DNA of 64,000 bases from Tretioscincus oriximinensis (GCA_022410635.1 JAJVDF010000002.1:1653486-1717485), one strand, 5' to 3'. Counted from the stretch's first letter, positions 12,401 through 27,400 are shown. Translations and numbers: made by a program. Notes: generated from the letters alone by a model not told the origin.

Positions 12401-15400
12401 TTAACCAAATGATAAAGTGATGAACACAGAGTTCATCAAGTTTTTAATTCAATAAGGAGGGAGGAGGGAACAAAGTGAGAGCCCTGGGCATGTCATTTCC
12501 ATAAAACATGACACTGAGGTAGATGAAGAAAAAATAGATCTTCTTACAGATTAATCTTACATAATAAATTGGAATTACATCAACTGGAGTACCCAGAATT
12601 GTTAACTCTATCCTGACAACTGATGGTGGCTTTCGTTATTCTCATTTTCAAAGTTGGCCAGGCTGCAGAATTACCCCATATTAAACAAAAAGATTTACCC
12701 CACAGTTAATGTTAAATGTTGCCTAAATATTTAAGTGTCCCCTTTTTTTCAATGGCATCCTTAACTTTTTATCTATTATGAATAAACTACATTGTAGTTT
12801 TCCATCCAAAAACAGGAAGCTTTTAATCTTTTTCTCTACCTTTTGGCTTTCCCTGTGCACAAAATATTGCCATGTCATACGTAGAGACTTCCTTGATGAA
12901 AGTACAGCTCCCACTCCCACACTCCCTGTGGCTTTATCATGTGGCACACACATCAAAAATGAGCATCACCATGGGGAAGAGAGTGGAGGGTTTTTTTGAG
13001 ATCCCTCGGCCCTGTCCCGACTGAGCTTTATTCTGGGTTATATCTCAGTATAGAGCTTGGCCATCCACATACCAGTGTATAGACTCAGTCAGGACAGTAC
13101 CCTAAAACCTTCAAGACCAAAGTAAAGATTTTAAGACACACAAGGAGAGACAAGGGCAAGAAGTCCACGACCAGCACAGCCTCTCAGCACCAGGCCGAGA
13201 GGTCAGTTGCCCTGTTTGCTCCCCTCAGCTGCACAGATAAACCAATAAGTGGGCAAAAAGCTAATTGTTTGCCACCTGCTAATTTCATCTTTATATTCTG
13301 CCTCTTCCCCTGTGCATTTGAGCAAAATCTCTCCGCACCCAGCATCAAATCTGTTTTCAAACATCAACTCATCTTTCTCAGTGCCTAAATACAGACCCAA
13401 GGACATGGAAGCATAGATACACGCATTCTTTTGTGGCCACCTGTCCTTACAATTTATGTGATTATGTACTTTGACAATTTGCGGAGTTGGTTTCATAATG
13501 AGAATAAAAAGAAAATGAAAGCACATTCTTAGTTCCATTGGAGTGATAAACAATGATATACAAGCCAGTGCATGATCTGGGCTGTAAAGGAGGCTTGAAC
13601 TCAAACACTGCAACCATCTGTTTCTTTTTGGAAAGCACAGCAGATACAAATTAACTTTGGTTTTCCCCATACACTACTAAGTACACGGTTCTTGGCCACT
13701 CTGTATGAAGCCAATGGCCATCAAAGGCTTTGGGGAAAGGCAGAACCCAAACCCACATGTGTCATATGCAAAGCCTGCCAAAAAGATCTTAAAACCTTGG
13801 CTAATAACACATCGATTCTAAAACAACTTTCCAAGAGAGACCTCCACATCAGAAGATGGGCCAAATAAATAGGAAATAGTAGCATTTCTTGCTATAGCAT
13901 AAAGTTCTTCTCATATATTTATACTACATCCACACAAAAATAACTTTAAGAAATCATTAGACAAATCAGTTGTATCAGTGGCTACCACCTAGCTTCCAAG
14001 TTGGAGAGAAAGGCAGCAGGCCAGTTGCAAGAACTTAAAGATAGGTGGAAATTTTGCTTTGCCTTCTGCTTCAGATGTCCAGAAGCAACTGGTGGGGCCA
14101 GGATTACAGCCTGATTTAGTAGGATTCCTCTTCGTTCCTATCTTAAGATATCAAAAAAACATTTAGCATCCCGTTTCCTACAGTACTGGAATCAACCTTT
14201 ACAGCAGCCACAAAAAGCAAATAGCCATCAGTCAATTAATCTTTGTACCTCCATTTCAAAACAGTATCAGAAGGTGGCTAAGGAAAATGGCATTTCTTCA
14301 AGCAAAGGCTAGGTTAAAGAGGTGCATCTTCAAGGATTTACTAAAAAAATATAGTGATAGCGACTAACATATCTCAAGGGGAGACTATTCCATAGTCTGG
14401 GGGTAACCACTAAAAAGACAGTGTCTCAGGTATTTATAAATAAATAAATCTAGAATGAGAAAGAAATCTGAGCAAGAGAGAATACTTTACTTTTGAAATA
14501 ATTCATTGCTATGTAAGGTTTCAAGGGATTTCACTCTTGACTTTTCTCCCTTTGAGTTATGACAACACTAACTGCAAGATTTCTTATACACTGTTTTTGC
14601 ACACAATACCTCAAAGGATAGAGCAGCAAAATGAGTATTTTGCTCTGAAAATGATTTGAAACAGCTGAAGGATAACTTTTCAGTGCTACCAAAAAACAGT
14701 AATTTGTTTGGTTTGGTTCCCTTGAACTACAATATCATAGGCTTCTCCTGAAGCCTGTCATGCTGACCTGCTGTAGTTAAAAATGTCCACAAGAAGAAAT
14801 TGGGTTCAGTTTGATCATTACCCAGATCAAATAAACTGAACCGGTCCTAGATTGAACTTCAAGTTATTAAAAATAAGCCTATAGATATTCTTTGATAGAG
14901 TGTCAAAAAAACGTCTTTAAAATTTATTTTGTGTGGGTTGTGGCAGAACCCAAGTGAGGATTATTATAATCCGCTCCCACAGGCAGCAAATTACAGGATA
15001 TAATTCAGAATTAGACCTAGTGCAGAAAAAACCTTCCTTTCAAATAGTAAATACAAACTGAATTTGGAAATCTCTAGTTGAAACTGTATGATTAGGAGTA
15101 TACCATGTAGTATATACATGGTCATATGATCCCAAGATCTCAATGGCATATGTCAGACTCTTATCTACGAGCCTCCTGATTTGATTCTGAACTCCTCCAT
15201 GAAACCAGCTTGGTGACATTGGGCTAGTCACATCTCTTCAGTGCTCTCTCAGGCCCACCCACTTCACAATGTATCCGTTATGAAGAGAAAAACAGAAAGT
15301 TATATAATCCATTTTGATTCCCTTTGGCTTGAGAAAAGTGGGGCATAAAAACCAACTCTTCTTCATAAGGCTGGCTGATTACAGCTCTAATGAAGCAATG

Positions 15401-18400
15401 TTAGTGCTGCACATGCTAAACTGTATTATTTCAATATTCTGGGATCACATTAAATGAAGGAACTTGCATTTAATAAACTTTTTAAATGCAAAAGTGTGAT
15501 GTAGAAAAATTGAGTTGCACAATTATATCTGGAGTTACCAGGAAAAAGCAGGAAAGGGTCCTACAACTTTAATTTCAGAGAAATAGCCGTGTTAGTCTAG
15601 CAGAAAGTCCAGCAAAGGGGCTAGCAGCACTTTGAGACTAACTTGAGAAAAGTGGTTGGCATAAGCTTTCGTAGACAGGTCTACTTCTTCAGATGCACTT
15701 GTAATGCCAACAGNATCTCTTTGAAACACCCATTAAAGATGCAATACCTATGTCCTGGTCTGCTTGTTTTGTAACTCTAATTATATCAAGACTTCAAAAA
15801 CCTTTGAGCACAAGATTTGATAAAAGGTCTTCCAATAGGTTTACATTAAAGAGACTCTCAGCACCTCAAAACACAATCTATATCTAAGCTTCCTGGAGAT
15901 TTAGGATTTGGCAGGCAGACAATTTTACTCAATTTGCACAGTATTTAATTTGAGTTTAATTACCACTCAATGTCACAGTAAACTTCCTAAGTGCAAGCCT
16001 TCTCCAGCAGAACTTCATTAGCTGTTATCAGATAAATTCATCCATCTGTCACTTAAGAATTAAAAAAATAATTGCAAAATGTATGCACAGATTTTGTCAG
16101 AAAAGAACAGAGAAGCACTGGAAGCAAAAGTGATTCCAGAATTCAGGAAGTAATTGATCAAAAATAATAGAATATGTTCTTAATTGTTTTATTAAATTCC
16201 ACATATGGTACCATTAATTTTGTATTGGCATTTTATTCCCACGATAACCTTACGAAGCAAAGTTAAAAGGGACTATTTTACCCAACAAGGCCAATTGTCT
16301 ATTTCCTACAAGGAATCACAATTGCTGGCACCTGTGCAAATTTTACGGCTGAAAATAAATTAGTCTCAGGCTACATTTATAGTTTACTGGAGTGCAGAAG
16401 TATGTTATATTTCCCTCACCTCCATTCTCAAACAGCTGCAATCCCTTCCTGCCACCTAGAAGTAGGGAAGAAGGCACCCTGATGTGAATAAAGGGATTTA
16501 CACTGTTATGGCAATTCTAATTAGTGAAGAAGGAGGAGGAAAAGGTTTTTATACTTCGCTTGTCTCACCCGAAGGAACTCAAAGCAGCTTACAAGCTTAT
16601 TTTTCATGCAAAGGCTTACAGTCTATCTTCCGCACCATGATGTGATTCCCATTTATCTAATTGCAATTTCTTGCTTTCAAATAGCTGGGTTGGCTTTAAA
16701 GCTGAAGCCAGTAGAGGGCGCTCTCCACAGCTGACATAGAGTTTCAAACTTGGTATCTCTCCTGAAACACCATGGCTCTTAACCATTGTGTTTCTATAGC
16801 ATTAGCAAGGGCATGTAGCCAAATAATACAAATGGAATGTGCTGCCAGTAGTCACATACAGCCATAAAAAACATCGCTGTTGTATTTCCTATGCCAGCCT
16901 GGGGAACTGATATTTGAACAATTTCTAACACAATTTGCAGTGGCTTCCCTCTAAAATAATGTGAAAGATGTACACATGAATGCAGCCTATGTTATAACAG
17001 CGACTTTGTGAGTGATCAGGATAGAGATCTTGGCAGACAGTTCAATGAAAGGGAATTCAAACAAATCCAGAGGCCAATGCTAGGGCTGTCTTCACCATGC
17101 AGTTCAATTATTTCAACTCATAGTGATCTGTCCTAGCTCAGGGACTCATCACTTTGTCCCCTATCAGCTAGTCAGACCTAGAAGAGGTAAGAGCAGAAAC
17201 AGCCTTTCTTAATTTGATAGTCTTAAAAAATCAGGAACTATTTTAACCCCCAAAATGAGTTTGCTAGGGACACTTTTGAGACCAGAGACATTGAGACCTC
17301 TGCTGCGCCAATTCCTGTTTCCTAGGAGTGCCTTCCATAGCACAACTTGCACTATACATGGCTTATGGGATGATTATGTATTATATCTGCACAGGTAGTC
17401 TCAGCTTTCCTAAAATTACTTTCTACAAGAGTTCTCTGCTAGGGATATTTCCATTAATCCTGGCCATAGGAGCTCATGTGAGTGTCAAGGTTGGGGTAGA
17501 AGAAATAATTTCTCTGCTGATAGCATTGTTCCAGGGCAGAGCAATCCTTCCAGCCATGGGAGGATTTGCTTTAGTCCTGATCAGAAGAGCGATTTCCAAT
17601 CAGAAGAGGGAAATACAGAATGGCTCTAACATTTGNTGAAGTTATTAATCTTAGGAAATCAGATACAATTTTAATCATGAAATTGTAACAAACCAATCTT
17701 CCTGTTGTTTGCCCTCTATCACTCTTTTGGCAGAAGTGTCTGTTGTCAGGATGAAGTACTGAATCTTTGGATATTCTAAGACAATGCTGAAGAATAAATC
17801 ATAATGATCTCCAGATTAAAATACCTATCCCAATTTCCTTCTGATAGGTTCTTATACATTACATATACCTACAGTTATAAAATACAACCTAGCTATGATC
17901 TTCCACCTAATTATTTATTTCCAGCTTCTTCAGTTTTGATTACATTACTGACAGATGCTCTTCAATCTTAATAAAGTACCAAATACAAATATAAAATGTA
18001 AAAAAGATTCTGGTTCTTATTTAACCCTATTCTGGACTGCAAGATTGTAGTGAATTCTACTGTTTTACTGACCTCTACTTAGAATTATCAGAAAAAAGGC
18101 AGGATGGGGTACTGCTTTTTGCTGAAACTGGATTTTTTTTAAGTGATTAAAATGCAGAACTACTACATTGATTTCTGAGGCACTAGATCCCTTCACATGC
18201 ACTGACCCACTGGCAAACAAGATGCCCCCTTTGTAGCACCACTGACATGCATTGTTGNTTGAGGCTTCATAGTGTCCCCAATTCTTCAGTCTCAGTGTTC
18301 CTGCGCCACAGTTTCCCACATTCCAGGCTGATATAGAATGCTAGAAAATCTGGAGTGCAAGATTTTGAGACTACTGTCCTAACTCCAGTTCTCTATAGGT

Positions 18401-21400
18401 GCCAATGCCTTCCATAATATAATTTGCACTATACAGTGGCTCATGGGATGATTATACAGAATACCTGCACAAGCAAGCTCAGCCTCCCATAAAATTATTT
18501 TCTACAACAATTCTCTGACAGGGTTATTAAAAATACAACCCAAAAACTCTTTTATGCAATTTGGAAGATTCAGTTAGAGACAATAAGGATGGAAAGAAGA
18601 AAAGTAGATGAAAACAGACAGGATTCTTCTAAGAATACGGTATGGTACCACAATGCTGTTACAGTGCAGTTGCAAGGAAGATAAAAATGCTTCCTAGATT
18701 TCACAGGACTGGATTAAGAACATAAGAACATAAAGAGGAGCCATACTGGATCAGGCCACAGCCCATCAAGTCCAGCATTCTGTCCCACACAGAGGCCCAC
18801 CAGATGCACCTGGGCAGTCCGAACAGAGGAAAGCAAAATATGCTCCTGTTCATTACTCCCTGCAAATGGTATTTCAGGAGTCCTGCCTGTTGCTCCATCC
18901 CGGAGGCAACATCCACACTTCCATCCTAGTATCCATTTATACCCTTGGTTTCCATAAACCTGTCTAGTCCTGTCTTGAAACTATCCAAGCTGTTAGCTAC
19001 CACTACCTCTTCAGGAAGCAAATTCCACAGGCCGATGACCCTCTGGGTGAAAAAATACTTTCCTTTGTCTGTTCTCACTTTTCTACCCAAAAGTTTTAAG
19101 GCATGCCCTCTGGTCCTTGTGTTGTGTGATAGAGAAAACATTTCTTCTCTATTCACCCTGTCGATCCCATCATGATTTTGTACACTTCAATCAGATCACC
19201 TCTCAAACATCTCCTTTCAAGGCTGAAGAGGCCCAGACGTTGCAGCCTTGCTTCGTAAGGGAAGTGCTCCAGACCCTTGATCATTTTTGTTGCCCTTTTC
19301 TGCACCTTCTCCAGTTCCAAAATATCCCTCTTGAGATGTGGTGACCAGAATTGAACACAGTATTCCAAATGTGGCCTCATCACAGGTTTATAAAGAGGAA
19401 AACAACATTTGCTGACTTGCTTTTGATTCCTTTCCTAATTATCCCCACACTGGGTTGACATTTTCATTGAATTGTCCGCCAACACCCCAAGATCCTTTTC
19501 TTGCTTGGTCACAGAAAGCTTGGTTCCCATCAGGTGGTAGATGTATTTTGGGTTCTTTGCCCCAATATGCATGACCTTGCACTTGCTTAAGTTGAAGTGC
19601 ATTTGCCACTTTGATGCCCACTCACCCAATTTCAATTAATCACTCTGGAGTTCCTTACAATCATTTTCATGGTTTGCATAAGGCCATGTGCAAACCAGGC
19701 CTTTAATATCGTGAAAGAATTTTTATCTTCCTTGCAACTACACCCCTGCCATTGCCTGTCTTGTTCAGAATGGCATGTGAACAACAGGTCCTGTACACGA
19801 CTTCCTGGAAGAAAATAAGTCAAGGTACGATTCAGGCCAAAGACAAATTAAACTCNTGGTGGCTGTAGAGCAGGAGAAACCTCAAAGAGAGCTCCACCTG
19901 CAAAACCTCCAGGCATTGTTAGCACTAACAATGTCACCCAAAGCACGTCTCTATCTGAAAAGAAACATAGTAGTACTTCTATGAGTCCCTGCCTGCAAAA
20001 AGTGCTACGGACAATAATCCAGAATGAACTGCTTTTTGTACAAGCAGTTTTTTGTAGACAGCAGTTTTTTCAGCCAAAGGCCAGGTTAAATAGGTGCATC
20101 TTCAAGCATTTTCTGAATGCAGATATAGATAGTGTCAGGATGTTCCTGACGTATTTGGTGGGAACTATACTTACTTGAGGTAATTTGTGTATATAGTTGA
20201 CTCTTTGAATCTGTTGTAGTCCCAGGCAGTATGCCAAGGTTTTGGAGGGAAAGTTTGCATTATACATGGTGTTATCAGTTGCATGACTACTTTAAGCGAG
20301 AAGCCAGTCTGCAGTGATTAGCTGGATACATGTATATAAGGGGTAGCTTCGACTGAGGGATTTCACTGCAGACCCGACTCAGATACCACTAAGAGCTGAA
20401 GAAACACTTTGAACTGAATCAGTTTCTGTCCTTGTGCTTCATTAGCCATCAGTGGCATCACAGATAGCGATTGACGCACCCCAAGGGGGGGAAAGTTCCA
20501 AGATTGTTTCCTAACAAATGGTTCAACACAGTAGGAATACTGGCAATGGCATGTGCTACGTTCTTGATCCACATAGGACAAATTATAACGTGCAAACAGC
20601 TCCTTGGTTTTGCTGCTATTTGTAAAGTACTGAATTTCTCACCTTTACATATGTGCATTTTAATGAAATGTAGGATGGAGAATTATCAGAAATTTGAGTG
20701 TTAAATGAAACATAAATAACATTTTATTCATCCACAAACATTTTAGAGATCAGAAGTCCTACCACAAAGAGTATTACAAAAAGCACTATCTAATAAAATT
20801 TTTGTAAGATGCTAATATTATTTAAGTTTACTGACACACCATAAGAAAAATACCTCTTTCTTGCTCTCCTTATTTTGTTCAACTTCAATATCAATAGGAT
20901 TAGCTCCATTTGTTTCTTCTATTTCATCTTCACTAGAAAAAAAGAGAGAAAAGCAAAACCACATTATTTTTCATTACATATCTTCTAGAAGGCTAATCTG
21001 TTTCTACTTAAAAAAAAGAGACAGAGAGAATACCATGGTGATAACAAGAAACCAAATATGTATCTAAAAGTTTTAAGCATATCTTAGAAAGAACCTCAAA
21101 CTGAGTAAATTGTGTTGACCATCGATTCAAGATCGTACATTATAGCATATATAAATAACTGATAAGTCAAGTAATTTTTTTATCTGCATTCAGAGGCTCT
21201 GGGATGCTTAGACTTCAAGAAATCTTTTCACAAAGTGTAAACAAACTTTCTTTATGAACTATTAATCCATGATATCTTGAGAAAACCATACGGCATTTAC
21301 TACTTGCAGCTGAAGTCAAGTTTTCAAATCTCAAAAGGAATTGGTTTTGTTAAACAGGCTGTTCGCTTTTAGTAGTTTAATGACATGAAATCATATTCCC

Positions 21401-24400
21401 CATTTACAAATCAATGACATCAGGTCCGTCTGTCAACAAGGGTCAGATCAGCTATTCCCAAAGAGGGAGAAAAGATAGCACTCCAGGGCCTTTCCACACT
21501 GGGGCCTATTCTGGGATATATCTTGGAATAGAAACCCGTCATCCACATTTCAGTGTAGACTATGACAAGCCCCATACAGGGCCATTCATAGTCCACACTA
21601 CCATGTAGATGCCAAAACCCTATCCTTATATATATACCAGAATAACACCCAGTGCGGAAAGGGCCCAAGCTTCCATTCTCTTTCCCACAAATTTCCCCTT
21701 CCTTCCTTCTTTCCTCCCCCCATCTTTCCTTTCATTTCACATATTTTGATTGCAAGCTTGACAGCAGAGAGTGCATTTATTGACTGACTGATTACAATGT
21801 AAAATATATTTAAAATATAACCTGTCTTCCCTGCTTACCAGGAAACACTCAGGAGAAATTAATCATCACAGTCCTAGGTCCATCTTCAGCCCAGAAGGAC
21901 TGGACATAAGCAGGAGAAAAACAACTTTATTCCTGGCATAGTCCAGTTCTTTAGGACTGAAGGTAGATTAAAAGTACATGTAAGGACAGCACTATAAAGT
22001 TGTTCTAAAATAATAAACTTAAGATACAATCTTGGATGACAGAAGGAAAATAAAATGCAAAAGTACAGTAATAAAAAAAACGAAGAGAAAGGAGTATTTC
22101 CCCACTTCAGCATTTCTGGTTTTCAATCAAAACTTCATCTTCTGTTTTTGATCTGGGACAAATCAGTAATTCTATTTGTGGCAAGTGTAGAACATAAATA
22201 GAAATATTTAATTTGTCCAATTTATATTTCTATCTTCCTCTATACCTGGAAGCCTCATTGTAACAATTGTTGCAACTCAGCAAATTTCATTTAAACTTCC
22301 ATTGAATCTCAGTACACAATAATGTGTCATTCCCATCTATGACTCAGTACTATTGTACTGGATGCAGTTGAAATGGTTCAGGCCAGGTAGAGAGTGCCCA
22401 AAGAATAAGGAATTTATTGGCTCCAAATTTAATTTATGCAAAGGCTTCAGTTCCAATGAAACCTGCACACCTTTCCAACAACCCATGAAATTAAAAAGAT
22501 ATTGCGAAAGCCCATATGATACATGCTGTCATTGTTACTTAGAGCTGCTTCCACAGAGCTGAGAATTTGCACCTGTTTACGCTAGGCTGTTGTGTTTCTC
22601 ATTTATTCCCTTTCTAATTCCAGGTTTTTCAAATTACAGTGGAACCAAATTTCATTGACACATATAGTGATTGTTGAAAGAGATAATGTTACTGNGCAAA
22701 TACAAACAGAGATTTTGAAATCCTATACTATAAAGCCCAAATGAGCCAGCAGACCATGACATCATTTCGCACATGGTCCACTGGCCTGCTTGCGCAGTNG
22801 CAGCAGGAGGGCAATAGCCCTGCTGTCAGCGAAAGTGGGTTTGTACNAGGCCGATGTCATTAGGCACGGCCTTGCCCAATCCCAGGCATGGATCTTCAGC
22901 ATCAGAAAGTGTTGTCGTGATGGCAGCAGTGGCGACCATAGAAAGGGTGTTGGAACGAGCGCCTGATGACTGGGTTGCCACAAAATTCTGTTCTTGCCTC
23001 CTCCCTAACCTCCACCCAACCCCCTTCTGAGACAAGCAGGGACAGGCAGCAGGGGCAATCGCAGCATGCGAGTTCATCAATGGACTGGGGAGCATTTGAG
23101 TTCCCCATGCAGAAAGGACATCCAGGCATGTTTGGAAATTCATAACATTTTCATCTGACATTATACAATTTCTAACAAGTCTGTTACTTTGGGTGTCTGG
23201 ATTTTTTCCTCCAGAGGAGTCTTTATTAGAGCAGTTTTATTTTCTTTATTATCTTTAATATCCTTGCAAGCAATTGGTGCACCAAACACCTGATCCGTTT
23301 TCCAAAGCAAGCAGGATTGCTTTAAAACTTAAGTCAAAAGCAGTCACGATGTTATCAACTAACAAAAACACTGTGGCTGAATAACTAGCTAAATGTCCAT
23401 CCCCATCCCGCCTCAACCGTCATATGAGCATAAGGGACAATGGGTCATCCTGCAGTTCAGTGAAACCAAAGGTAAGGCATTAGTCAACACCCTAAAATTC
23501 NCCAGGTGAGCTGATGCTGCAGGTAAGAATCCTGCATATATTTATATTTGAATGCATCTTTAAGTAACATTTCCATTTGGGAAAAAAAGAAAAAATAATT
23601 TGCATTTCTTTAACACCTAGGACTTCCAAAGATGGCAAATTGCATGTACAAAATAAATATTTACCCTGAAAAGTCAAAACATACACTAACACCCTATGCA
23701 AAACAGTAACTTTGCTATTTAGGCATTTTTAAAGGGTAAAAGAAATACTGGATAATAAACATTCATATAGAAACATAAGAAAATAAGAATGTCTTCTCCA
23801 AGCACCTAAATCATATAAGGGTAATCCCAATTTGAGAAGAAAATGTTTTTAAAAGTATCTCTTTGAGCATTAGAAGTGATGTCCCAATGGTACTATGGCC
23901 ACACATTTTATCCAGAATGCTCACTAACTTTCCTCCCCAATAGTGGCATGACTGAGGACAAACTGTGTCGGATATTCCTCAATTGTGTTATGCCCCCAAA
24001 TATGAGCATTCTGGAGGAAAGCAGAAAACATATGATCAACATATCAAGGGAAGGGCTGGACAATATAGTTCTGTATGTTATATACTGTATATCTCAAGGT
24101 TCTAATAAAAATCTAGGGCACAGAACTTTGATCAACATAGCCATGATGGCAGCAAAAAGAACCTTTTCCCTNTCTTGGGAGGAACAGAGACACCCTGACA
24201 ATAACTGTCTGGGGTATTCCACTTTTCGCATCTTTCCAGATGTTTAGTCTGCAAAAGAGAAGACTGAGAGAAGACCTGAACACATGGAAGGAGTCATTGG
24301 CACATGGGAGGACTGGAAACAATGGGATGAAACTGCAAGGGATTAGATTTAAATTAGATCTCTGAAAAAGCGTTCTAAAAGTCAGGATGATAAACCAGTG

Positions 24401-27400
24401 GAACAGTTTGCATCAGGAGTTGGTGAGTTCATCTCTGCTGGAAGTCTTTAAACAGAGGCTGGACAATCATCTGTCTGGGATGGTTTAATGAATTCTGCAT
24501 TGAGTAGCAGTTGGACCAGATGATCCTGGAGGTCCCTTCCTTCTCTATGATTCTAAGTGCCTGTTTTAGCTGTTTAGGAGCCTTTTTTCTAATGTGACTA
24601 TTAAAATATCAACTCTAGCTACCACTCGCCAACTTGCAGAATTTGGAATACATGTCAAAAGTATTAAAAGAATAGTCTCCAAAACTTATGGATTGTTACT
24701 TAGATTAAAAAGTCTTATTTGGGAACAAGATTTGAAAGAGGGGATAGTAGATAGAAGATGGACAAAAATTCACAGGAGAAAGGCAAAAGTATATTTTAGT
24801 TCAAATAAAACGAGAAGAACTGTATAAAAATATAATTCACAGGTCGTGCAGACATCTATTCAAGACATCTATTCAATTGGCACAGATAAAACAAAGTAAC
24901 AGTATCCCATACTGGCGACAACAGCATTTATCATTATCATCTCTGGTGAGACTGCCCGAATGTTCAGTCTTTTTGATAAAATATTGGAAATGATATAAGA
25001 CACTCATATCAGTCCAATTTTGATTGTTTCAAGGAGATTGTGATGATGAAACCAAACATTCATCCAATGTCCTGGAAAAGCTTTTTTATAACTCCCTAGT
25101 TGCCTTTTCTGCATGTTTTTTTCCTGCCACTGGCTGCAACCATTCAGATATTGTTGTTTAAATATATTAATTTTTTTTTATTGTTAACCACCCTGAAACT
25201 TTTGGACCTAGNACTGTATATAAATGTAAATAAATCTCTACATGTAATAAAATGCAGGTCGGAGAGTTCAACATTCCAAGGTATAATGACCACTAACAGG
25301 GTTCGGAACTTTGGCAGCCTCCAGAGACCAGAGTCCTAAGTTGGAAACTGGTTAAAAGATAGAAAACAAGGTAATAAATGGACAGTTCTCTGAGTGGAAA
25401 TGTGAGAAGTGGAATATCCCAGAGTTCAGTACTGGAACCAGTACTGGGAGGGAAGGAAAGGAAGGAATGATGGAAGGAAAAGAAGAAATGGCTGAAAGAT
25501 GAAAGGGAAGGTAGAAAGATAAAAAAGAAAAAATAAGGAAGGAAAGGAAAAAGGAAAGAAAAATGGAAAGAAAGAATGAACGAAACAAAGAATCAGCAAA
25601 TGAAAAAAGGATGGGAGGGGGCGAGAGAGGAAGTGGGTGGAGACATGAGTCGGAGCAAGGGGGAGGAGGAGCTAGAGCCAGTTGCATTATCATAACACAA
25701 CAGGTTGATTCCACTGGTTATTAATAAACAAAAATAAACAAACTTCACATGCACACACACACACANGCTACTTTGTTATTTTTCCAGATATTAGCTTGTT
25801 TCCTAATATTTTTTTTAAAAAGGTGAAAAGCCATGACTTCCACATTTCTCTATAGATCAAAGCAGAATCTAGTTCGCTCACAAGCCCCTCTCCATGATTT
25901 AATAATCACATTAATGTTGCATATTTATCAGCCTAGTATGCTATGATAAAGCAAAGTCCACGCTAAACCTGCCATTTATGCACCCTGATGAAATGCATAC
26001 ACAAATACCAGCTTGGCCTCCTTCCCAAGTTTTATGAGTAAAATCACCATCTCCATAGCAACAGGCTCTCAGACTATTTTGAATGAATATTCCTTGCTTT
26101 ATTGAGAGAGCTGAATTAAAGCCAAATCTCAGCACACATCTGCAAGGAGCTTTCCCAGAGATCAAACCTGTGGGAAAACTTGTAAAATCAGACACAAATG
26201 ACATGTCCATGCTGCTTCCAGACAAGATAAATGTGAAGGTGGAAGCAACAGGTGCAAGGAAAGATTGTTAACCTTTATTCCATTTGGAACCATCTTCGTT
26301 TCACAGTTTCTAGTCAGACGGCCTTTAGGTTATCGTGCTTTTTAAGGACATCCCTAGGAGGCTGTATGTTCGTTTATTTAATGAATTACATTTATATGCC
26401 ACCCTATACTCGAAGGTCTCAGGGCAGATCACAATAAAAAAACTACAAAGCAGATCAAAATAGAACAACTAAAAATAGAACAGTGTCTTCAAAGAGGGGA
26501 ATTTGGGGCTTAGCCAAAGGTGAGAGCAAACAGATGTGTCTTCATCAGATGTCTGAATATGTACAGTGTAGGTGCCTGACACACCTCAGAGGGAATTCCA
26601 TAACCTGGGGGCTACTACAGAGAAGGCCTCTCATGTGTTTATACCTCCATGACAAGCAAAGGAGATGGGACTGTCAAGAGCGCCTCATCAGAAAATCTTA
26701 AGATGTGAGCAGGTACATATGGGAAGTGTTCCTTCAAATATTTGGGACCCAAGCCATGTATGCCTCTGATGAACTGCTGATAGAAGGTTTGTGAGTAGAG
26801 CAAGGTGTGGGCTTCTGCCCTCATTCTTGACTTCCATGTCCAACTACCTGCCACTATGTGCAAAGGCTACTGAACACATATGGGTCAAAGAACAAATTCA
26901 GCAGGCATATCAGTTTGTTTGTACACTCAAGTAGAATAAGGCTGTTCTCCTGAGTCCAAACTAAAGAAAAGGTAACAGGAGTTTGACATATGAATCTAGA
27001 GGACTAACTGCTGGTCTTTGGGTGAATTTGTAGGTTGGATACCATGGGATTTTCAGAGCTTGTTGGACACTTATTGTGCAAATGGTTTCATTGATTTTTT
27101 TACCCAAATATAAAAAAATTGCCTAAGTTCGGGACCTGTGCCTGAAACGTAACATTTCAGAAAAGAATACAGTGGATGATCCAAGAAATCACAGATAAGT
27201 CAGCTTAATATCAGTCCCTAGTAAAGTGGTAGAAGCAGCCTGGGTAGCTTTAAGACAGGATTAGATATGTTCTATAGGGTATAAACAGCTGCTCNGATGG
27301 ATCTTTTGATACTGACTCTGGGAAGGAACAACAGGCAATATTCCTGAAGTACTATCTGCAGGGAGTAGGGAACAGATGAGGCTTTTGCTTTCATCTGCTT

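Larger units (their letters stand above)
8766..20853 (-). other. RCOR1: RCOR1 intron 7
   Basis: Twelve kilobases holding a SINE-B scrap, snapback copies at 9.8 and 15.6 kb, a long palindrome at 10.6-10.8 kb, a MITE at 13.0 kb, an L2-like fragment, SINE-A and SINE-B copies, a CR1 3' half and a solo LTR nested in L2-like sequence. 9100-9760, 9900-10610, 11500-13000, 13200-14260, 14450-15140 and 15710-16510 show nothing I can name. Confidence 0.85.

Noticed and set aside
13203..13670. Minus-strand open frame of 155 codons
   Set aside because: No recognisable family, low-complexity-free but AT-typical codon use, no splice signals that fit, and inside RCOR1 intron 7. Treated as chance.
17328..17639. 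Open frame of about 100 codons with hydrophobic stretches, membrane-protein-like
   Set aside because: The sequence recurs in broken form at 18.4 kb, so it is repeat-derived. No splice or start context, and hydrophobicity follows from base composition.
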